40,530 nucleotides of DNA from an uncultured Coriobacteriaceae bacterium. Lineage in GTDB: Bacteria > Actinomycetota > Coriobacteriia > Coriobacteriales > Atopobiaceae. The stretch's first letter is position 1, and the number at the start of each line of letters is the position of its first letter. The notes beneath the pieces are model-generated. The model saw nothing but the letters and a program-made list of their open reading frames with translations, ran no database searches and had not been told where the DNA came from. Shown here one piece after another: positions 13,248 through 26,900 of the stretch. Location of the stretch: assembly GCA_902793195.1 (NCBI GenBank), contig CADBCS010000027.1, positions 1-40,530 of the forward strand, in the 5' to 3' direction. The position numbers and the translations under genes were made by a program.

Positions 13248-14546
13248 ATGACGCACGAAGCCACCATGAGGGTCTACAAGTGCCCGTCATGCGGGGGCGC
13301 GCTGAGGTTCGACGCTCAGGCAAAGACGCTCTCCTGCATCTGGTGCGGCAACTCGTTTGATGTGGCGGACCTCGAGGCGGTGCAGGTGCGGCCCGCCCTG
13401 CAGGGATATGTCTGCCCCGAATGCGGTGCGCAGCTCATGACCGAGGAGTACGTCGTCGCCACAACCTGCCCGTATTGCGGCAACAACGAGATTGCGCCGC
13501 ACCGCTTTGAGGGCGCGTTCGAACCCGACCTGCTCATTCCCTTCTCGGTGACCAAGCGGCAGGCCGTGCAGAGCTACGAGGAGGTCGTGGCAAGTCGTCG
13601 CTACCTGCCCAACGACTATGCCGACGAGGCGCGCGTGGTCTCCGTGGAGGGTGCGTACGTTCCGTTTTGGCTGCACAGCGGCATTGTGAACTTCGACTTT
13701 ACCTACATGGGCATATTCAAGAAGGACAAGACAAACTACGAGTCCAAGCATCACAGGGTGGGGACCTACGAGTTCGCCCGCGTGCCGGCGGATGGGTCGC
13801 AGCGCATGCCCGACGACGTGATGGACTCCATAGAGCCATACGATTACACGGCGCTCGTGCCGTACGAGCCCGGCTACCTTCCCGGGTTTATGGCGGAGCG
13901 CCACACGGTGGCGGCGGACGAGGTGAACCAGCGCGTAAACAGGCGCGTTGCCAACTCGGCGTGCTCTGCGGCGATGGAGACGCTCGACCCCATCTACAAA
14001 ACCCGCTATCCCGACTACGACCGATACCATGCCACGGTTGCTCGCACGCGCATGGAACAGGCGCTCTTGCCCGTATGGATCGTGGTGGTTGCATATAAGG
14101 GAGACAAGTACACGGTTGGCATTAACGGGCAAACGGGCAAGGTGGCGGTCAACCTCCCCATCGACGCGGGCAAGCAGCGCGTCGCGGCAACACGTGAGGC
14201 GCTCAAGACCGGCGCCAAGGTGCTGGCGGCTGAGCTCGCCTTTGGCCTGTTCGTCTTTGCCATCGGCGTCCATGCCGTGGGCTTTAACGAGATGATCTCG
14301 CGAGTAAGGGACCTTTTCAACGGCACCGCGTGGGTGCAGGCGAGCGCCATGGATGCCATCGCCTACGTGCTCTTTACCGTGTTGTTCCTCGCACTTTTGG
14401 CGGGACCTGTGGTCCATGCGTTTTTGGAGGGGCGGCAAAAGGTGCTGGACTCCATGCACAATGTGAAAAGAGCCTCGGAAGCCGACGCGTTCGACGTGGG
14501 CGGACTCAACGTTACCCTCAGCGAGGTGGGAGAAGGCCCCCTGTGA
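13248..14546 (+). CDS. Double zinc-ribbon membrane-associated protein
   Basis: This 432-residue protein begins with two zinc ribbons of the TFIIB-like kind: Cys12/15/30/33 (CPSC, CIWC) and Cys56/59/74/77 (CPEC, CPYC). A long middle domain follows, with GAYVPFWLHSG, HHRVGTYEFARVPADGS and LPVWIVVVAY, as in conserved hypothetical proteins of Firmicutes and Actinobacteria that carry an N-terminal ribbon. Two membrane helices lie near 325-346 and 369-391. Its function is unknown; the ribbons could bind nucleic acid or simply stabilise the fold. ATG 13248 follows an AGGGAGGT site. It is 137 bp after the transporter gene on the same strand and could be cotranscribed. The larger upstream frame in this phase is the shadow of the transporter gene. 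Confidence 0.85.
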   Translation: MTHEATMRVYKCPSCGGALRFDAQAKTLSCIWCGNSFDVADLEAVQVRPALQGYVCPECGAQLMTEEYVVATTCPYCGNNEIAPHRFEGAFEPDLLIPFSVTKRQAVQSYEEVVASRRYLPNDYADEARVVSVEGAYVPFWLHSGIVNFDFTYMGIFKKDKTNYESKHHRVGTYEFARVPADGSQRMPDDVMDSIEPYDYTALVPYEPGYLPGFMAERHTVAADEVNQRVNRRVANSACSAAMETLDPIYKTRYPDYDRYHATVARTRMEQALLPVWIVVVAYKGDKYTVGINGQTGKVAVNLPIDAGKQRVAATREALKTGAKVLAAELAFGLFVFAIGVHAVGFNEMISRVRDLFNGTAWVQASAMDAIAYVLFTVLFLALLAGPVVHAFLEGRQKVLDSMHNVKRASEADAFDVGGLNVTLSEVGEGPL

Positions 14547-14591
14547 TACCGGTCCCGAAGGGATCGTCTCTTCAAGACCGATGGCAACGCA

Positions 14592-14623
14592 ATACCTAAT
14601 AAGGTATGGAAATACTTTTCCAT
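14592..14623 (+). terminator. Two small hairpins after the zinc-ribbon gene
   Basis: atacct/aggtat (14592-14607) and atggaaa/tttccat (14606-14623) are adjacent and the second is followed by CTTT. They are AT-rich and weak. They may terminate the zinc-ribbon gene; they overlap the proposed -35 of the giant gene. Confidence 0.35.
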
Positions 14624-14646
14624 CTTTACATGACTTAAGGTAGAAT
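14617..14646 (+). promoter_or_regulatory. Candidate promoter of the giant surface-protein gene
   Basis: TTTCCA (14617-14622) and TAGAAT (14641-14646) are 18 bases apart in the most AT-rich patch upstream of the gene. If used, the transcript has an untranslated leader of about 145 bases. The leader contains the hairpin at 14665-14695. Confidence 0.4.
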
Positions 14647-14664
14647 TAAATGACTCTAACGTAA

Positions 14665-14695
14665 GGGGACGCTGTCGATTTTTGAGTAGCGCCCC
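14665..14695 (+). promoter_or_regulatory. Hairpin in the leader of the giant gene
   Basis: ggggacgct pairs with agcgcccc (one bulged A) around a 14-base loop containing ATTTTTGAG. It lies about 100 bases before the start codon. It could govern RNA stability or premature termination; no known riboswitch motif is recognisable. Confidence 0.35.
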
Positions 14696-14796
14696 ATAAA
14701 CGAACTAGGAACGTACCGTAACCGCAGTACCACACATAGTGCATAGCATGTCGGATCGTCGTGTGCAGTGCATGCGACCCGAGCAGAGCGGACGAT

Positions 14797-14943
14797 ATGA
14801 TGAACGTACACAGAGCAAGCAACGCTATCGCCCAAGCAAAGCGAAACGCCCCCTTCATGTGGGGAGGGTTCCTCAAACGCGCCTTGGCGGTGATCGTGAC
14901 GGTAGTGGTGACGCTATGCACGTTGGTCACGACTGCGGAGGCA
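14797..14943 (+). other. Signal peptide of the giant protein
   Basis: Residues 1-49 have a long basic N-region ending in GGFLKRAL, a hydrophobic core AVIVTVVVTLCTLV and a TTAEA cleavage site, so the mature chain would start at Gly50 (14944). The extended N-region is common in very large wall proteins of Gram-positive bacteria. Confidence 0.85.
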
Positions 14944-17900
14944 GGCGAAGTAAAGAACAACTTCCCCGGCGTCGGCTACGAAAATACGGGGTCCTCCCAA
15001 ACAACGCACGTAAAGCAGGGGGACAACGGAAACACCTTTGCGTCCGCCGCGCCTATTGCCACCATCTATATCGACCCCAGCATAAACACGGTATCTGCGC
15101 GCAATGCAGCGACCGTTCAAATGCTGTATGGACAACCTGGTTTTTGCACCGTTACGGCTGGCGATGAAGTGAACATGCTCGCATACGATACCAGCGTGGA
15201 TGGCGCAGCGCCTCTGCAGCCAAATCAAGACAACTACTTTAGCGGCGACATCTGCAAATTCACCTACAAAGACATGGCGACGCTGCAGGACGGGAGCTCT
15301 GCTGACGTCGTTATCACATACCACGATGCACACTTCGCGCTAAAGCCTGAGTCGGACCCAAACGACAAGGGTGCCCGCACGCTCGGTAGCGGTACTCACG
15401 TAAAGGTCTCGTCCACCATCGCCAATCAGAACTCAAGTCGCTACGGCCTTAAGGTGGGTATCAAGGTTCAGATCGTTAAGAGCGATGGTACCGTGCCAGA
15501 GGGAAGCTTCTTCTTCCCCATGAACGACATTGACGTCCTGAGGAAGGGCAATAGAAACTTTACGACTCTGCATGACGCAGATAACAACAACGACTACTCT
15601 GAGCAGGTCATTGTAGAGAGCGGACCAATTGCGGATTCGCAGGGCACAAGCATCTACGTACCGGATAAAACTGGCGTAAGTGACAAGACTGATAACAACA
15701 ATCCGCTGGGATACAAATGTAGTGTCAAAGACTTCCCTCTCGGGGGAGGCGAAACCGGAACCATCTTTACCCCCGCGCAGTCTGATAATGTCAACAACAA
15801 CAACGGGTCGTTCTACTCGGGATTCGCGTCGGTGGTCGACAACCAAACTGCCATGAATCTGACGGTTCTGTCCGCTGGCGGCACAAACGTAAACGTATCG
15901 TCGTTTCTGATGGCCGGCGTGAACTCCGACGGGAACCCCATCGTACACAGCATCGTATCGTCGCGCACTGGCGGCGGCATTATCCAAACCACCCAGCACG
16001 GAAACCTGAACGGACAGTTGGACGACGGCAGCACCAAGCTGGGACCCAACAGGCCTCGTACCGAGAATACCGTGGTCGTGCCCGACGGCAAGACCGTGGT
16101 CTATACCATGACACCCACCGCCGGCTATCGAGTAAAAGAGATAACGGTCGACGGAACGGCCCTCGATGCCAAGGACCTAGGCAAAGGCCAGGAGAAGACC
16201 TGCCGCATCCGCACGCAGATCGACGACGCAAAGTTGAAGAATGTGGACGGAAAGACGTACACGTTCGAGTTTCCCAGAAACAATGCCGATCACACCATCC
16301 ACGTGGAGTATGCGGCGGACTATCACTTTAAGAAGGAGTGGGTGGGCAAGGATGTCACAGACCTTACGGTGACGGCCACCCCCTACACATATAACAAGGA
16401 TACCAACCGCTTTGTTATGGCACAGAGCGTGAACCCGGTTACCTTTACCGTGAAGGCCGATAGCGTTGGCGTTACGTCCACTACGGAAAACAACAAGACA
16501 ACGTGGAACATCACGTACCCAACCGAGGGCGTAATGGCCAATGGCTGGAACAACACCCTGCCCATAGAGGTGCCAAACACGAAGAGCGATGACGACCTGC
16601 TGTATTGGTTCGTAACGGAAACCGTGCCGTCGGGATATGCGCTTCTGGGCTATGCGAACGAAAACACAACGTTCAACAATTTCCCGGAAGGCAGTGTGCG
16701 CACAGCTGCCGAAGGTACCATCAACAGCTATGCTGACCGCGCGTACATGTCGTTCTTTGAAGGCGAGGGCGGCAAGATCACCAACAAGCGTCGCGCCGAG
16801 GTGCAGGCCACCAAGCAGTGGGACGACTACGACAACGGCTTTGGCACGCGCAAGCCCGTTACCATGCACGTGAGCGCGACCGTAGGCGGAACGACCTACA
16901 ACGACGTCCTTCCCACGCGCACCATTGCGGCCAATGCCTCGGGCGACGGCCTCACGACGACGTGGGGCACGGGCGTACAGTACACGGGAACGGTGACCAC
17001 GGGAACCGGAGACGAGGCCACGACCACGTCGCATACCGTATACGCCTCGCTCGCGGCGTTGCGGGCAGCCAATCCAACGCTCACCTTTACCAAGGACGCC
17101 AATGGCATCACCTACACGGGCAAGGCGAACGCGGAGGACACGGGCAGCACCTACTATGTTAACCAGCTACCCGCCTACAACGACGACGGGGTGGAGATCA
17201 CCTACGCAGTTACCGAGGACAACGTTGATGGGTATGCGCCCGGTCAGAAGGTGGCCGAGTCCGTAACGGGAAACGGAGAGAATGCCGACAGGGCGCAGCC
17301 GCTCATCTACGCGCAAACGTGGAAGAACTCAATTGACAACAAGACCTTCCAGACCAACCTTTCCGTGAGCAAGCTGCTGGAGGGCTCGGCGGCACCCGAG
17401 GGGCTCTTCTCGTTTACCCTCACGGCCGTTGACACCAAGGACAACAGCAACACCATCTTGGTTCCCGCGAGCAAAACACCCACGCCCGCGAACCTTACCG
17501 TGAGCAACTCTGCCGCGACTGTGACCGACGGTCGCGGCAGTGCCGTGACCTTTGGTCCCATCTCGTTTGGCTTCAACGACATGCTGGAGTACGCCGCAGA
17601 TAACACGACGGTCACAGGTGTCGCGACCACGCGTACCTTTACCTACCAGGTCGCAGAGAACGACCCATCGGACACCAAGTACATCAAGGATTCCACGATC
17701 AAGACCGTTACCATTACGGTGCACAACAACAGGAATGGCGTGCTCACGTTCACCCAGTCACCTGTGCCCAGCTCCACATCCGCGGAGTTCAACAACACCT
17801 TGCAGACGTTTAACCTCACAGCATCGAAGGAATGGTCGGGAGGAGACGACGCGGAGCACACGCAAATCAAGCTCCAGCTGCTCAAGATGGTCGATGGGGC

Positions 17901-20900
17901 AACGTCCAACTACCTCCAAACCCGCACGATTCAGGCGAACGATAACTGGACCACCACGTGGGAGAACATTCCGCGCTACGAGAGGGTTGGCAACGAGTGG
18001 GTGCCCGTGACATACGCCATCGCCGAGGAGCGCATCAACGGCTACAGCACGGTGTATACCTCGGCGGCTACGGATAGCTTTAAGGTCGAGACGACGAACA
18101 CCGGAGACGAGTGGAACGGTCTCAAGAATGGTCAAAGCATCAAGCTGCGACTCCTGCGCAACGGCTTGCCGTATGGAGAGGAGAAGACCCTTTCGGGAGA
18201 CACGTGGACGGCGGAGTGGTCGAACCTGCCCCAACTGGATACGAGCGGGTCGGGCGTGGTGTACCTCTATGACTACGAGGTGGTTGCTCCCACGGGTCTG
18301 AATGCTAATCAGCAGGCTGCCTACGATGCGATGCGTGCCGCGTGGAGGCCGAGCGTCTCCAGCTACAGCCCAGACGTGACCCTCAAGGTAACCAACACCA
18401 AGCAGACCATTACGACCCATGCCGAGAAGCTCTGGAACGACGGAAACGACCCCTCGAAGCGTGACGCCTTTACCATGACGCTCGAGCGTCGCAACACCGA
18501 TGGCGACGTGTTGCCCGGAAGCCAGACGTACTCGGTTACGCAGGCGGATGCACGCGCGTCGGGCAATCCAACGTTCACCCACTCGTGGTCCAACCTTCCC
18601 GTTGCCACCAATGGGGCGAGCAACGTGTACGTGCTCACCGAGTCCGTGGTGCCCAACTACTATTCCGAGTCGGTGCATGTTGATGGCAAGATCGGACTGG
18701 GCATTACGACGGACTCCGACGTGGTGAACACGTGGTCCGCCCGCCCGGATGCGAGCTCAAACCGGTTTACGGCTGAGCTGCTCTGCAACGGGCTGACCAT
18801 TCGAACCGCAGAGCTCAACAAGGACAACAACTGGTCGACGAGCTGGGACGACATGCCCACGGTTGACGCCGACGGTCGCGTGCTGGTGTACGACTGGCGC
18901 GTGGTCAACCGTCCGGCCGACTGGGTCTACACCACCTCGGGATTCGAAGACCAATATGGTGCCAGCGAAATAACAACGGGTGACACCCGGACCAAGCTCT
19001 ATGACATCAAGATGAAGAACACGCTGCTCACAGACGTGACCGTGGCCAAGAAGTGGATCAAGCAATCACTGCAGAACGTGGACGTGCAGCTCATGCGTTG
19101 GACGGGCAGTAGCGCGCCGGCGGAGGCGGACTACACCAACACGACCTTCGACAACTGGGTGCCCATGGACGGTACCGCCTATCGTCACACCTTCGCGCAA
19201 AACGAGAACTATCAGGGTGAAGGGGACAACCGGTACACCTACGAGACCTATGTCTTTGCCAAGCTTCCGGCCTTCAATCCCCAAACCAACGAGCAGTATT
19301 ACTACCGTGTGAAGGAGCTGACCACGGGCAACTACTTCACCACGACATACGTACACGACACGTCGGGAACTGTTGGCACCCCCGAGATACACGAAGCGGA
19401 CAACACGTCGACCTTCGAGGCCCATGGCCAAGCGCTCGTAGGCGTGGTCAAGAACATAGAAGGCCGCGCGTGGCTGAATGGCGAGGAGCACACGTTCACC
19501 ATTTCGAGCACAGACCCAGGCGCTCCGCTTCCCCACAAGGCGAAGGCAGATGGTAGCAAGGACACCGATGTGCCGGAGGACAGCCCCACGGTAACGGTGA
19601 GCTCGTCTTCCGCAAGCGTGGGCAGCAACGCGCGCTTTGAGTACTTCGACCCCATCTTCTACGACACGCAGCAGACGGGAACTGATGTGACGTACACCTA
19701 CACCATCAGCGAAAACGTTCCTGCGAACTCCAGCGGCAACGGCATGACCTACAGCACGCAGGTGGCGACCGTGAAGGTGCAATTCGTGGTGGATGCCAGC
19801 AACCAGCTCAGCTCCAGCGTCGAGTACGTCAACCTGCCCACCGGCTCCATCGCTCCCACCTTTACCAACACCTACAACGTGGAGCAGAACGTCTCCTTCC
19901 CCATAGCCAAGCGCATCAAGGACTACACGGGCCAGCAGGGCGACGGCTTCGTGTTTACCGTCACCCCCATCGGCGATGCTCCGGCACCCAGCGCCTCCAC
20001 CGTCGAGATCGACTACCAGACCAACGACAGGGCAATCGACAACTTCGTAAAGAAGACCAATGGCGGCAATACGCCCACCATCCCCATCAAGCTTTCCGAC
20101 CTCAGGCTCATCAACGACAGCACGGGCCTTGCCTACGACAACTTTATCTACGAGGTGCGCGAGAACAAGGGCAACAAGACGACCTTCTCGTACGACACCG
20201 ATCCCGTGTACGTGCGGCTTACGGTTTCGGACAACGGAGACGGCACGCTCTCGAGCAATGCCGCCTACTTCCTTGATCCCACGTGCAAGACACCCGACCC
20301 GGGCTGCCTGATCGCACCCGCCTCCGGCACGGAAGGCGAGGACGGATATGTGCCCGCACAGTATGCGGCCACCTTCGAGAACTCCATCGTGCGCAACATC
20401 TCGGTTACCAAGAAGTGGCGTGGTCCCGTGATGTGCGACACCACGCTGCGGGTGGAGCGCCGCTACGCAGACGGCTCGTGGGGCGTGGCCACGCTCACTG
20501 GTGGAGAGGACAATCCCTTTACCCTGCTGCGCACTCGCTTTGTGGCCCTTCCAGACAATGAAGTGACCACCGAGGATGGCAAGGAGGTGCGCAGCATCAC
20601 GCACACCTTCGACGGCCTTCCCAAGTACGACTACAACGGCGAGGAGATAGCCTATCGCGTGGTGGAGACCTCGCCAGTTGTGGGCGACGGGTTTGTGGTG
20701 GAGTATTCCACCGAGGGCGGAATTGTTGGCAACAACGATGCCGTTACCGTTACCAACACATACGACCACGAGGACACGGCTCAGGTTGCCGTGGTCAAGG
20801 AGCTTTTGGGCCGCACGTGGCTTGGCGCCGACATGGACACCTACAACTTCGTGCTCACAGCCACGCGCAACGGCATGAGCTCTGCTCCGGAAGACTTGGC

Positions 20901-23900
20901 AAAGATGCCTATGCCGGGCGGAACCCATGGCAGCGACGCACTGAGCGTCCTCACCTCCCAGGAGGCGATCGGCGCAACGCCGGCCAAGAAGACCGGCACC
21001 AAGGTGAGCTATGCCGACGAGTACCTGGCGCTCTTTGCGCCCATCACCATCAACGTGTCCGACCTTGCGTACAACGCAGCCACCGGCAAGATGCAGGGCG
21101 ACTTCTACTACACGCTGCAGGAGATCAAGCCGGCAGCACAGACGCCCGCAGGACTTGGGTATGCCCTCATCGGATCGTCCGAGCGATTCGTCTACCAGGG
21201 CGTTACCTACGCCGCGGGCGACACGCACTCGGTCCACATTCGCGTTACCGACGACCTGCGTGGCAACGTGGTGTCGCGCGTGCTCTACGACGAGGACCAC
21301 AATGGCATTGGCACATGGTTCACGCCCGTCATCACGAACCATTACGACGCAACCGGTACGGGCACTGCCACCATCGTAAAGTACCTGCTGGGTACGAAAG
21401 AGCGCGTGTGGACCGCAAATGACAGCTTCACCTTCAAGATGAGCCCTGTGGGCAATGCGCCGTGGCGCCATGACCCCACGGCAACGACGATAGACAACGA
21501 CGCGCTGAGCATCACGCTCCAAGGAACGCCTGACGCCGATTCAAGCAACCCCGTGAACTACCGCACGGTGCAAACGCCGGCGCTGACCTTCCGACTCTCC
21601 GACCTCACGCACACCACAAGCGCGGACGGCAAGGATGAGTACGGCAACACGCTAAAGTACTCCAATGGTGCGAACGTGCCCGCTGGTCTTAAGTACGACT
21701 CCTTCATCTACGCCATCACCGAGACGGGCGGCTCCGACAACAAGCTCATCTACGACGAGGATGACGAGTTCGTACGCTTTACCGTAATCGACAAGGGCAA
21801 CGGTGAGCTGGACGTGAGCGCCGAGTATCTGGCGGACCTCGAGCAGGATCCACGAGCGTTCGGTCAGAACGAGCCGGTCGGCGCCCCCTTCACGAACATC
21901 GAGAAGAAGAGCATTTCCGTCCGCAAGGTATGGGAAGGCGTGCCCACTGCCGACGTAACGGTTGTGGTCAAGAAGGTGGAACTCAGCGACGCGCAGCTCG
22001 CGGCGGCCGACCAACGCGACGATAGCGGTACAGAGAATCGTGCCTTTGGTCACATTTGGCTGGTGGACAACACGGCCGACAAGGCTTCCCAAATCACGCC
22101 GGGCACAGCGCCTGCAGATGGCCAGACAACCATCACCTACGATGGAAAGTCCTTTGCCGTTGCTCCGGGTTCTTCGGTTGTGAGCTATGCCGGTGCGGGC
22201 GGGTCGGCCGTCTACTACGAGGTGCCGAGCGGCTACTCCGTCGTTAAGGTGGCGGAACAGTACTACAAGGTTCCCGACGGATACTATCCCGCAGAGGTCA
22301 ACGGTGTTCTGTACTATGTGCCCAACGACGAGCAGCAGCTCTGGACCACCATAGACAACAGGGTATTCACCACCATGGAGTTTGCCAGCTCCTCCGAGGT
22401 GACGAAGAGCTTTGACAACCTGCCCATGCAGGTGCAGCGTACCGAGAACGGACACATCGTTACCAAGCATGTTGTCTATTACATGGAAGAGCTGCCCAAC
22501 CCACTGCTTTATACCACGACCTATGAGGCGACGGGCGAACAGGAAACCGGCTCGTTGGCCACGCGTACCATTACCGTCCACAACAAGAGTACGTACGGCA
22601 CGCGGGGCGCCGCAACGATTCGTGTGACCAAGGGTCTTGAGGGTCGAGCATGGAAAGAGAACACCTACGGCAACGAGGGCGAAATCATACAGGCGGAGGA
22701 CCAGTTCCGCTTTGTGCTCACACCAAAGGGCAAGGCCCTGTACAACGCGGAGACGGGTGTCGAGGAGGGCAGGACGCAGGATAGCAACATCCCCATGCCG
22801 ATTGGAACCACTGGCAGTGCAACGACCTATGTGAGCGAAAGCTCCACATATCGAGCAGATGCATATCGTGAGGGTACGTTCAACGACATCAACTTCTCGC
22901 TTGCGGACCTCACGCATGCGGCCGACGGTACATGGAAGGGTGACTTCTACTACGAGTTGAACGAGTACATCGGCGACAACTACATAGCTCTCGAGAAGAA
23001 TGACACTGCTGCCAATTACCACACCATCAATGGCGAGAGGTACGCGCGGGTAAGCAGCAACGGCAACGATCTGACGTGGGGTGCGGCAACGGACGGCCAG
23101 AAGAAGATCTATCGCTACTGGCTCGACCCCGAACGCTCCATAAGCTTTAGCACCGATACCTGGGCGGTTCGCATCCATGCACAAGATGCTGGCAATGGTC
23201 AGGTAACCACCACGGTACGTTACGCGGACACGACCTCCGAAGCGAACGAATACACTGCGGCTTCTCCCGTGTATGCCAACTACTATGATGCCGCAACGCT
23301 GGCGCACTCCTTTGCCATCAAGCACATAGCTGGTCGCGATTGGAAGGCGGCGACGGTTGGTGCCACCGATGGCAACACGACCCTTGCGGGCGACGCGTTC
23401 CGCGTCAAGCTCCAAAAGGTGGGCGGGGCCATGATGGAGCCCACCACAGAGACGATTGCGACCGACTACACCGACCTCACCAAGGGCCGCATGATCGACA
23501 ATGACGGCGCGTGGATGTCACCGGCTGCCACGAACACATCCGCAGCCATTGCGGGCGTCAACGGTCGCACCGACCACGTGGTGAATGTGGGCGAGACCAT
23601 CTACAACCTCGATCAGCTTACCTATAACACCGATCGCAGGCGCTACGAGGGCTCGTTCGTCTACGTGCTCTCCGAGATCGAGAGCTACGAGGATGGCGGA
23701 AAGACCGCTTGGCCCAAGGTGGCGGACTTGGAGTACGACAAGAGCATCGTGTACATGCAGACGCTCGTGTGGGACAAGGGTGATGGTACGCTTGGTACGT
23801 GGCGTCGCTACTGCTCGGATGCAACGTGCCGGGAAGAGATAGCGGGACACCAGATATGGGTGGACGCCGAGGGCAATCCGTATGCGGACCAGGACGCAAC

Positions 23901-26900
23901 CGATGGCTGGAAGAGCGAGGACAGCAAGGAATCCGTGACGGTTGGCGAAACGTCGTTCGACATCTACACGCACACCGAGGGCGACACCACCTACACGCTG
24001 GCAAACGCGGCGTACTTCTTTAACAGCCGCACCGTTGAGGTGCCGGTAAAGAAGGTGTGGGATGGCATGCCGGTGGAGAACGTGACGATTCACCTGCAGC
24101 GCGCCCTCGTGCCGGCCGACAAGCCGCTAGCCGAAATAAACGATGCGTATGTGAATGGCTTCAAGGACGCAAACGAGCAGGGCACCTCTAACTTCCAGAC
24201 GTGGCGCGCCGTGGGCCACGTGACCACGCTCGAGCGGGCGAGCTTCCTCAAGGCCGACGGCACGCCCGATTACGACACCTCGGGCGAGGGCGCTTCTGCC
24301 ACGACGCTCAACACCATCACGCGCACCTACTCGGGTGGCACCGCTATCGACGGCTTCAACAAGGACCTGCCGATGTTCGTGATGAACGACGGCAAGATCG
24401 GCAAGGACGGCGATGCGGCGGGTACGCTCTATCGCGCCATTTACCGCGTGGTGGAAGATGACACCTCCGACACCTACACGCCCAGCTATGCCATAGAAGG
24501 CGTGGACGGCAGAACGTCCAACTACTTCATAGAGTCCGGTACGCTCAAGGTGACCAACAAGACCACGGCAACCAATGTGGCCAACATTACGGCTGCCAAG
24601 CAGCTCGTGGACCGCAACTGGAAGGACAGCGACCACTTTAGGTACTTCCTCGCACAGGTGGGCAAGGGCACGTACTACAAGGAAGGCGACGCCATTCCCG
24701 AGGGCAAGAAGGTCGGCGACCTCGTGGTCGATGCCAATGGAAAGGCAGTGCTTGACACGAGCAACCTTGAGCAGAACGTGCCGCTGCCCGGCGCACCCGT
24801 TGACGTGGACGGTTATACCGGTCCCGCGCTCGATGAGCACTGTGCCGTCGCAACCACCGCCACGCCGCAGTTGGGCGAGGGCGAGCACCTGGCTCGCTTT
24901 GGCGCCATCACCTACACCACCGACATGCTCGAGATGAACCCCGTTGGCAGGCACCTGCAGGGCGACTACTTCTACCAGATGATCGAGTACATTCCCGATA
25001 CGGCCATTGCCGTACAGAAGATGCCCGCCAGCGACGACGTGCTACGTGAGCCGGTGAAGTTCAACACGACCACCGGCGCCGAGGACGCCAGTGGAAGCAC
25101 CCTCACATACGGCGTGGCCAAGAACCTAGATGGGTTCGTCCTCAACAACTACTACTGGAAGATTCCCGAGGGCACCACGGGTGACGAGGGCTACGACGGC
25201 ATCCTCTATGACGCCACGATTCACACGGTACACGTGCAGGTGCGCGAGAACCGCACCCAGCAGCTGCAGGTTGTCGTGGCCTACGACGAGACCGACCAGG
25301 CCGACGTCACCACGGGCTCGCAGTTCACCCCGGTCTTTACCAACCACTACGAGGCAAAGGGCATCACGAGCGACGATGTGAACAATAGAAACGCCGTGCG
25401 CATGAGCAAGGTAAAGCTTGGCAGCAACTGGGCGCATGGCAAATCCTACGACTTTGCCATGCAAGCCATGCCCGGCTCCCCGTTCGTAGACGGAGACCAC
25501 GCAAACGACTTTGCGGAGGGCGACGCCGTAACCGGCTACACCGACGAGCAGATTGCGGCGGGCAACACGGGCCTCGTTGACGGAAAGGCCGTCCACACCG
25601 TAAACCAAGAGCATCGAATCCGCATGACAGTTAAGTCGGACGAGGCCAACAAGGACGCGCGTGAGAATCCGATCACCCGCAGTTTCCCGAGCCTCTCCTT
25701 TACGCTGCACAACCTCACGAGCACGGTGAGTGCGACGAATGCGGACGAGAATGCCGTGACCGACCAGGATGCAGTTAAGTACAGCAATGGTACGCGTGTG
25801 CGCGCGGGCGTAAAGTACGGACGCTTCTTCTATAGCATCAAGGAAGTCTGGAGCGACGATGCTGAAGCCCTTATGGATCCCGAGAACGAGTACGTGCGCA
25901 TTACCGCCATCGACAAGGAAGACGGCACCATCGACTTTGTGACCGACTACTTTGAGGACCGCTATGGCACGTTGTTGCGCACCGACGACAAGGCGCCGTT
26001 TATCAATCTTGGCACCAAGGACATAACGGTCAAGAAGACGTGGGCGGGCATTGCCGACGCCGACGTGACGCTCAAGCTGCAGGTTGCCGACATAGGCGAC
26101 CAGAACCCCGACACCTACGATTTGACGAACATCGCAGAAGGCCAGTGGCTCGACGTGAATCCCGCCACGAACCAGAGCTACGAGCATATGTTCGCAATGG
26201 GAGAGTTTGCCGACAACCAGCCCAAGACGTACACCTTCCAAAAGATGCCGTTGCAGTATTCCAAGACGGATGCGGGCACGGTCAACTACCACAACCTGGT
26301 GTATCGCGTAACGGAGACCTACGCCGACGCGGACGCCAACAAGCTGACGCTCACCTACCCGCATCGCTATGCCAGGATCGAGGACAGCGTGCCGTATGGC
26401 ACGGCCGACCATCCTCTGGAAGTGCAGAACACCAGTGAGTACAGCTCGAGTGCCGCAGTGAGGCTTGGCGTGGCAAAGACTATCGAGGGACGCGTGTGGA
26501 TCAAGGAATCCGATCGCAATAACGAGGCGTGGAAGGCGGCGCATCCCGAATGGCTGGCCGACAACACCGACGCCGCCGGTACGGTGTGGGACGATGACCA
26601 GATGTTCCGCATGAGGCTCGCGGCCGATGCTAAGACCGGCACAATCGACACGCCCATGCCCGCAGGCGCAACGAGCGCGGGCAACAGGCTCGAGGTTATC
26701 CAGAAGCCCAACAACGCGACCGAGATCGCTCGCGATCGCCGACGCGCGGACTTCGCCGACATCACCTACACCCAGGCGGACCTCGTGTGGCAGGAGAGCA
26801 AGGTTTGGGAGGACGCCAACCGGAACAACAGGATCGACGAGGGCGAGATCAAGAACCAGGGCTACAAGTGGTCCAATGACTTCGTGTACACCATCAGCGA

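Noticed and set aside
13287..14459. 390-codon minus-strand frame opposite the zinc-ribbon gene.
   Set aside because: The sense strand has cysteine motifs and a ribosome site; the antisense product is His/Arg-rich without any motif.
14547..14610. GACCGATGGCAACGC after the zinc-ribbon gene, reminiscent of SAM or c-di-GMP riboswitch cores.
   Set aside because: The conserved partner segments of either riboswitch are missing, and the segment lies before the candidate promoter of the giant gene.
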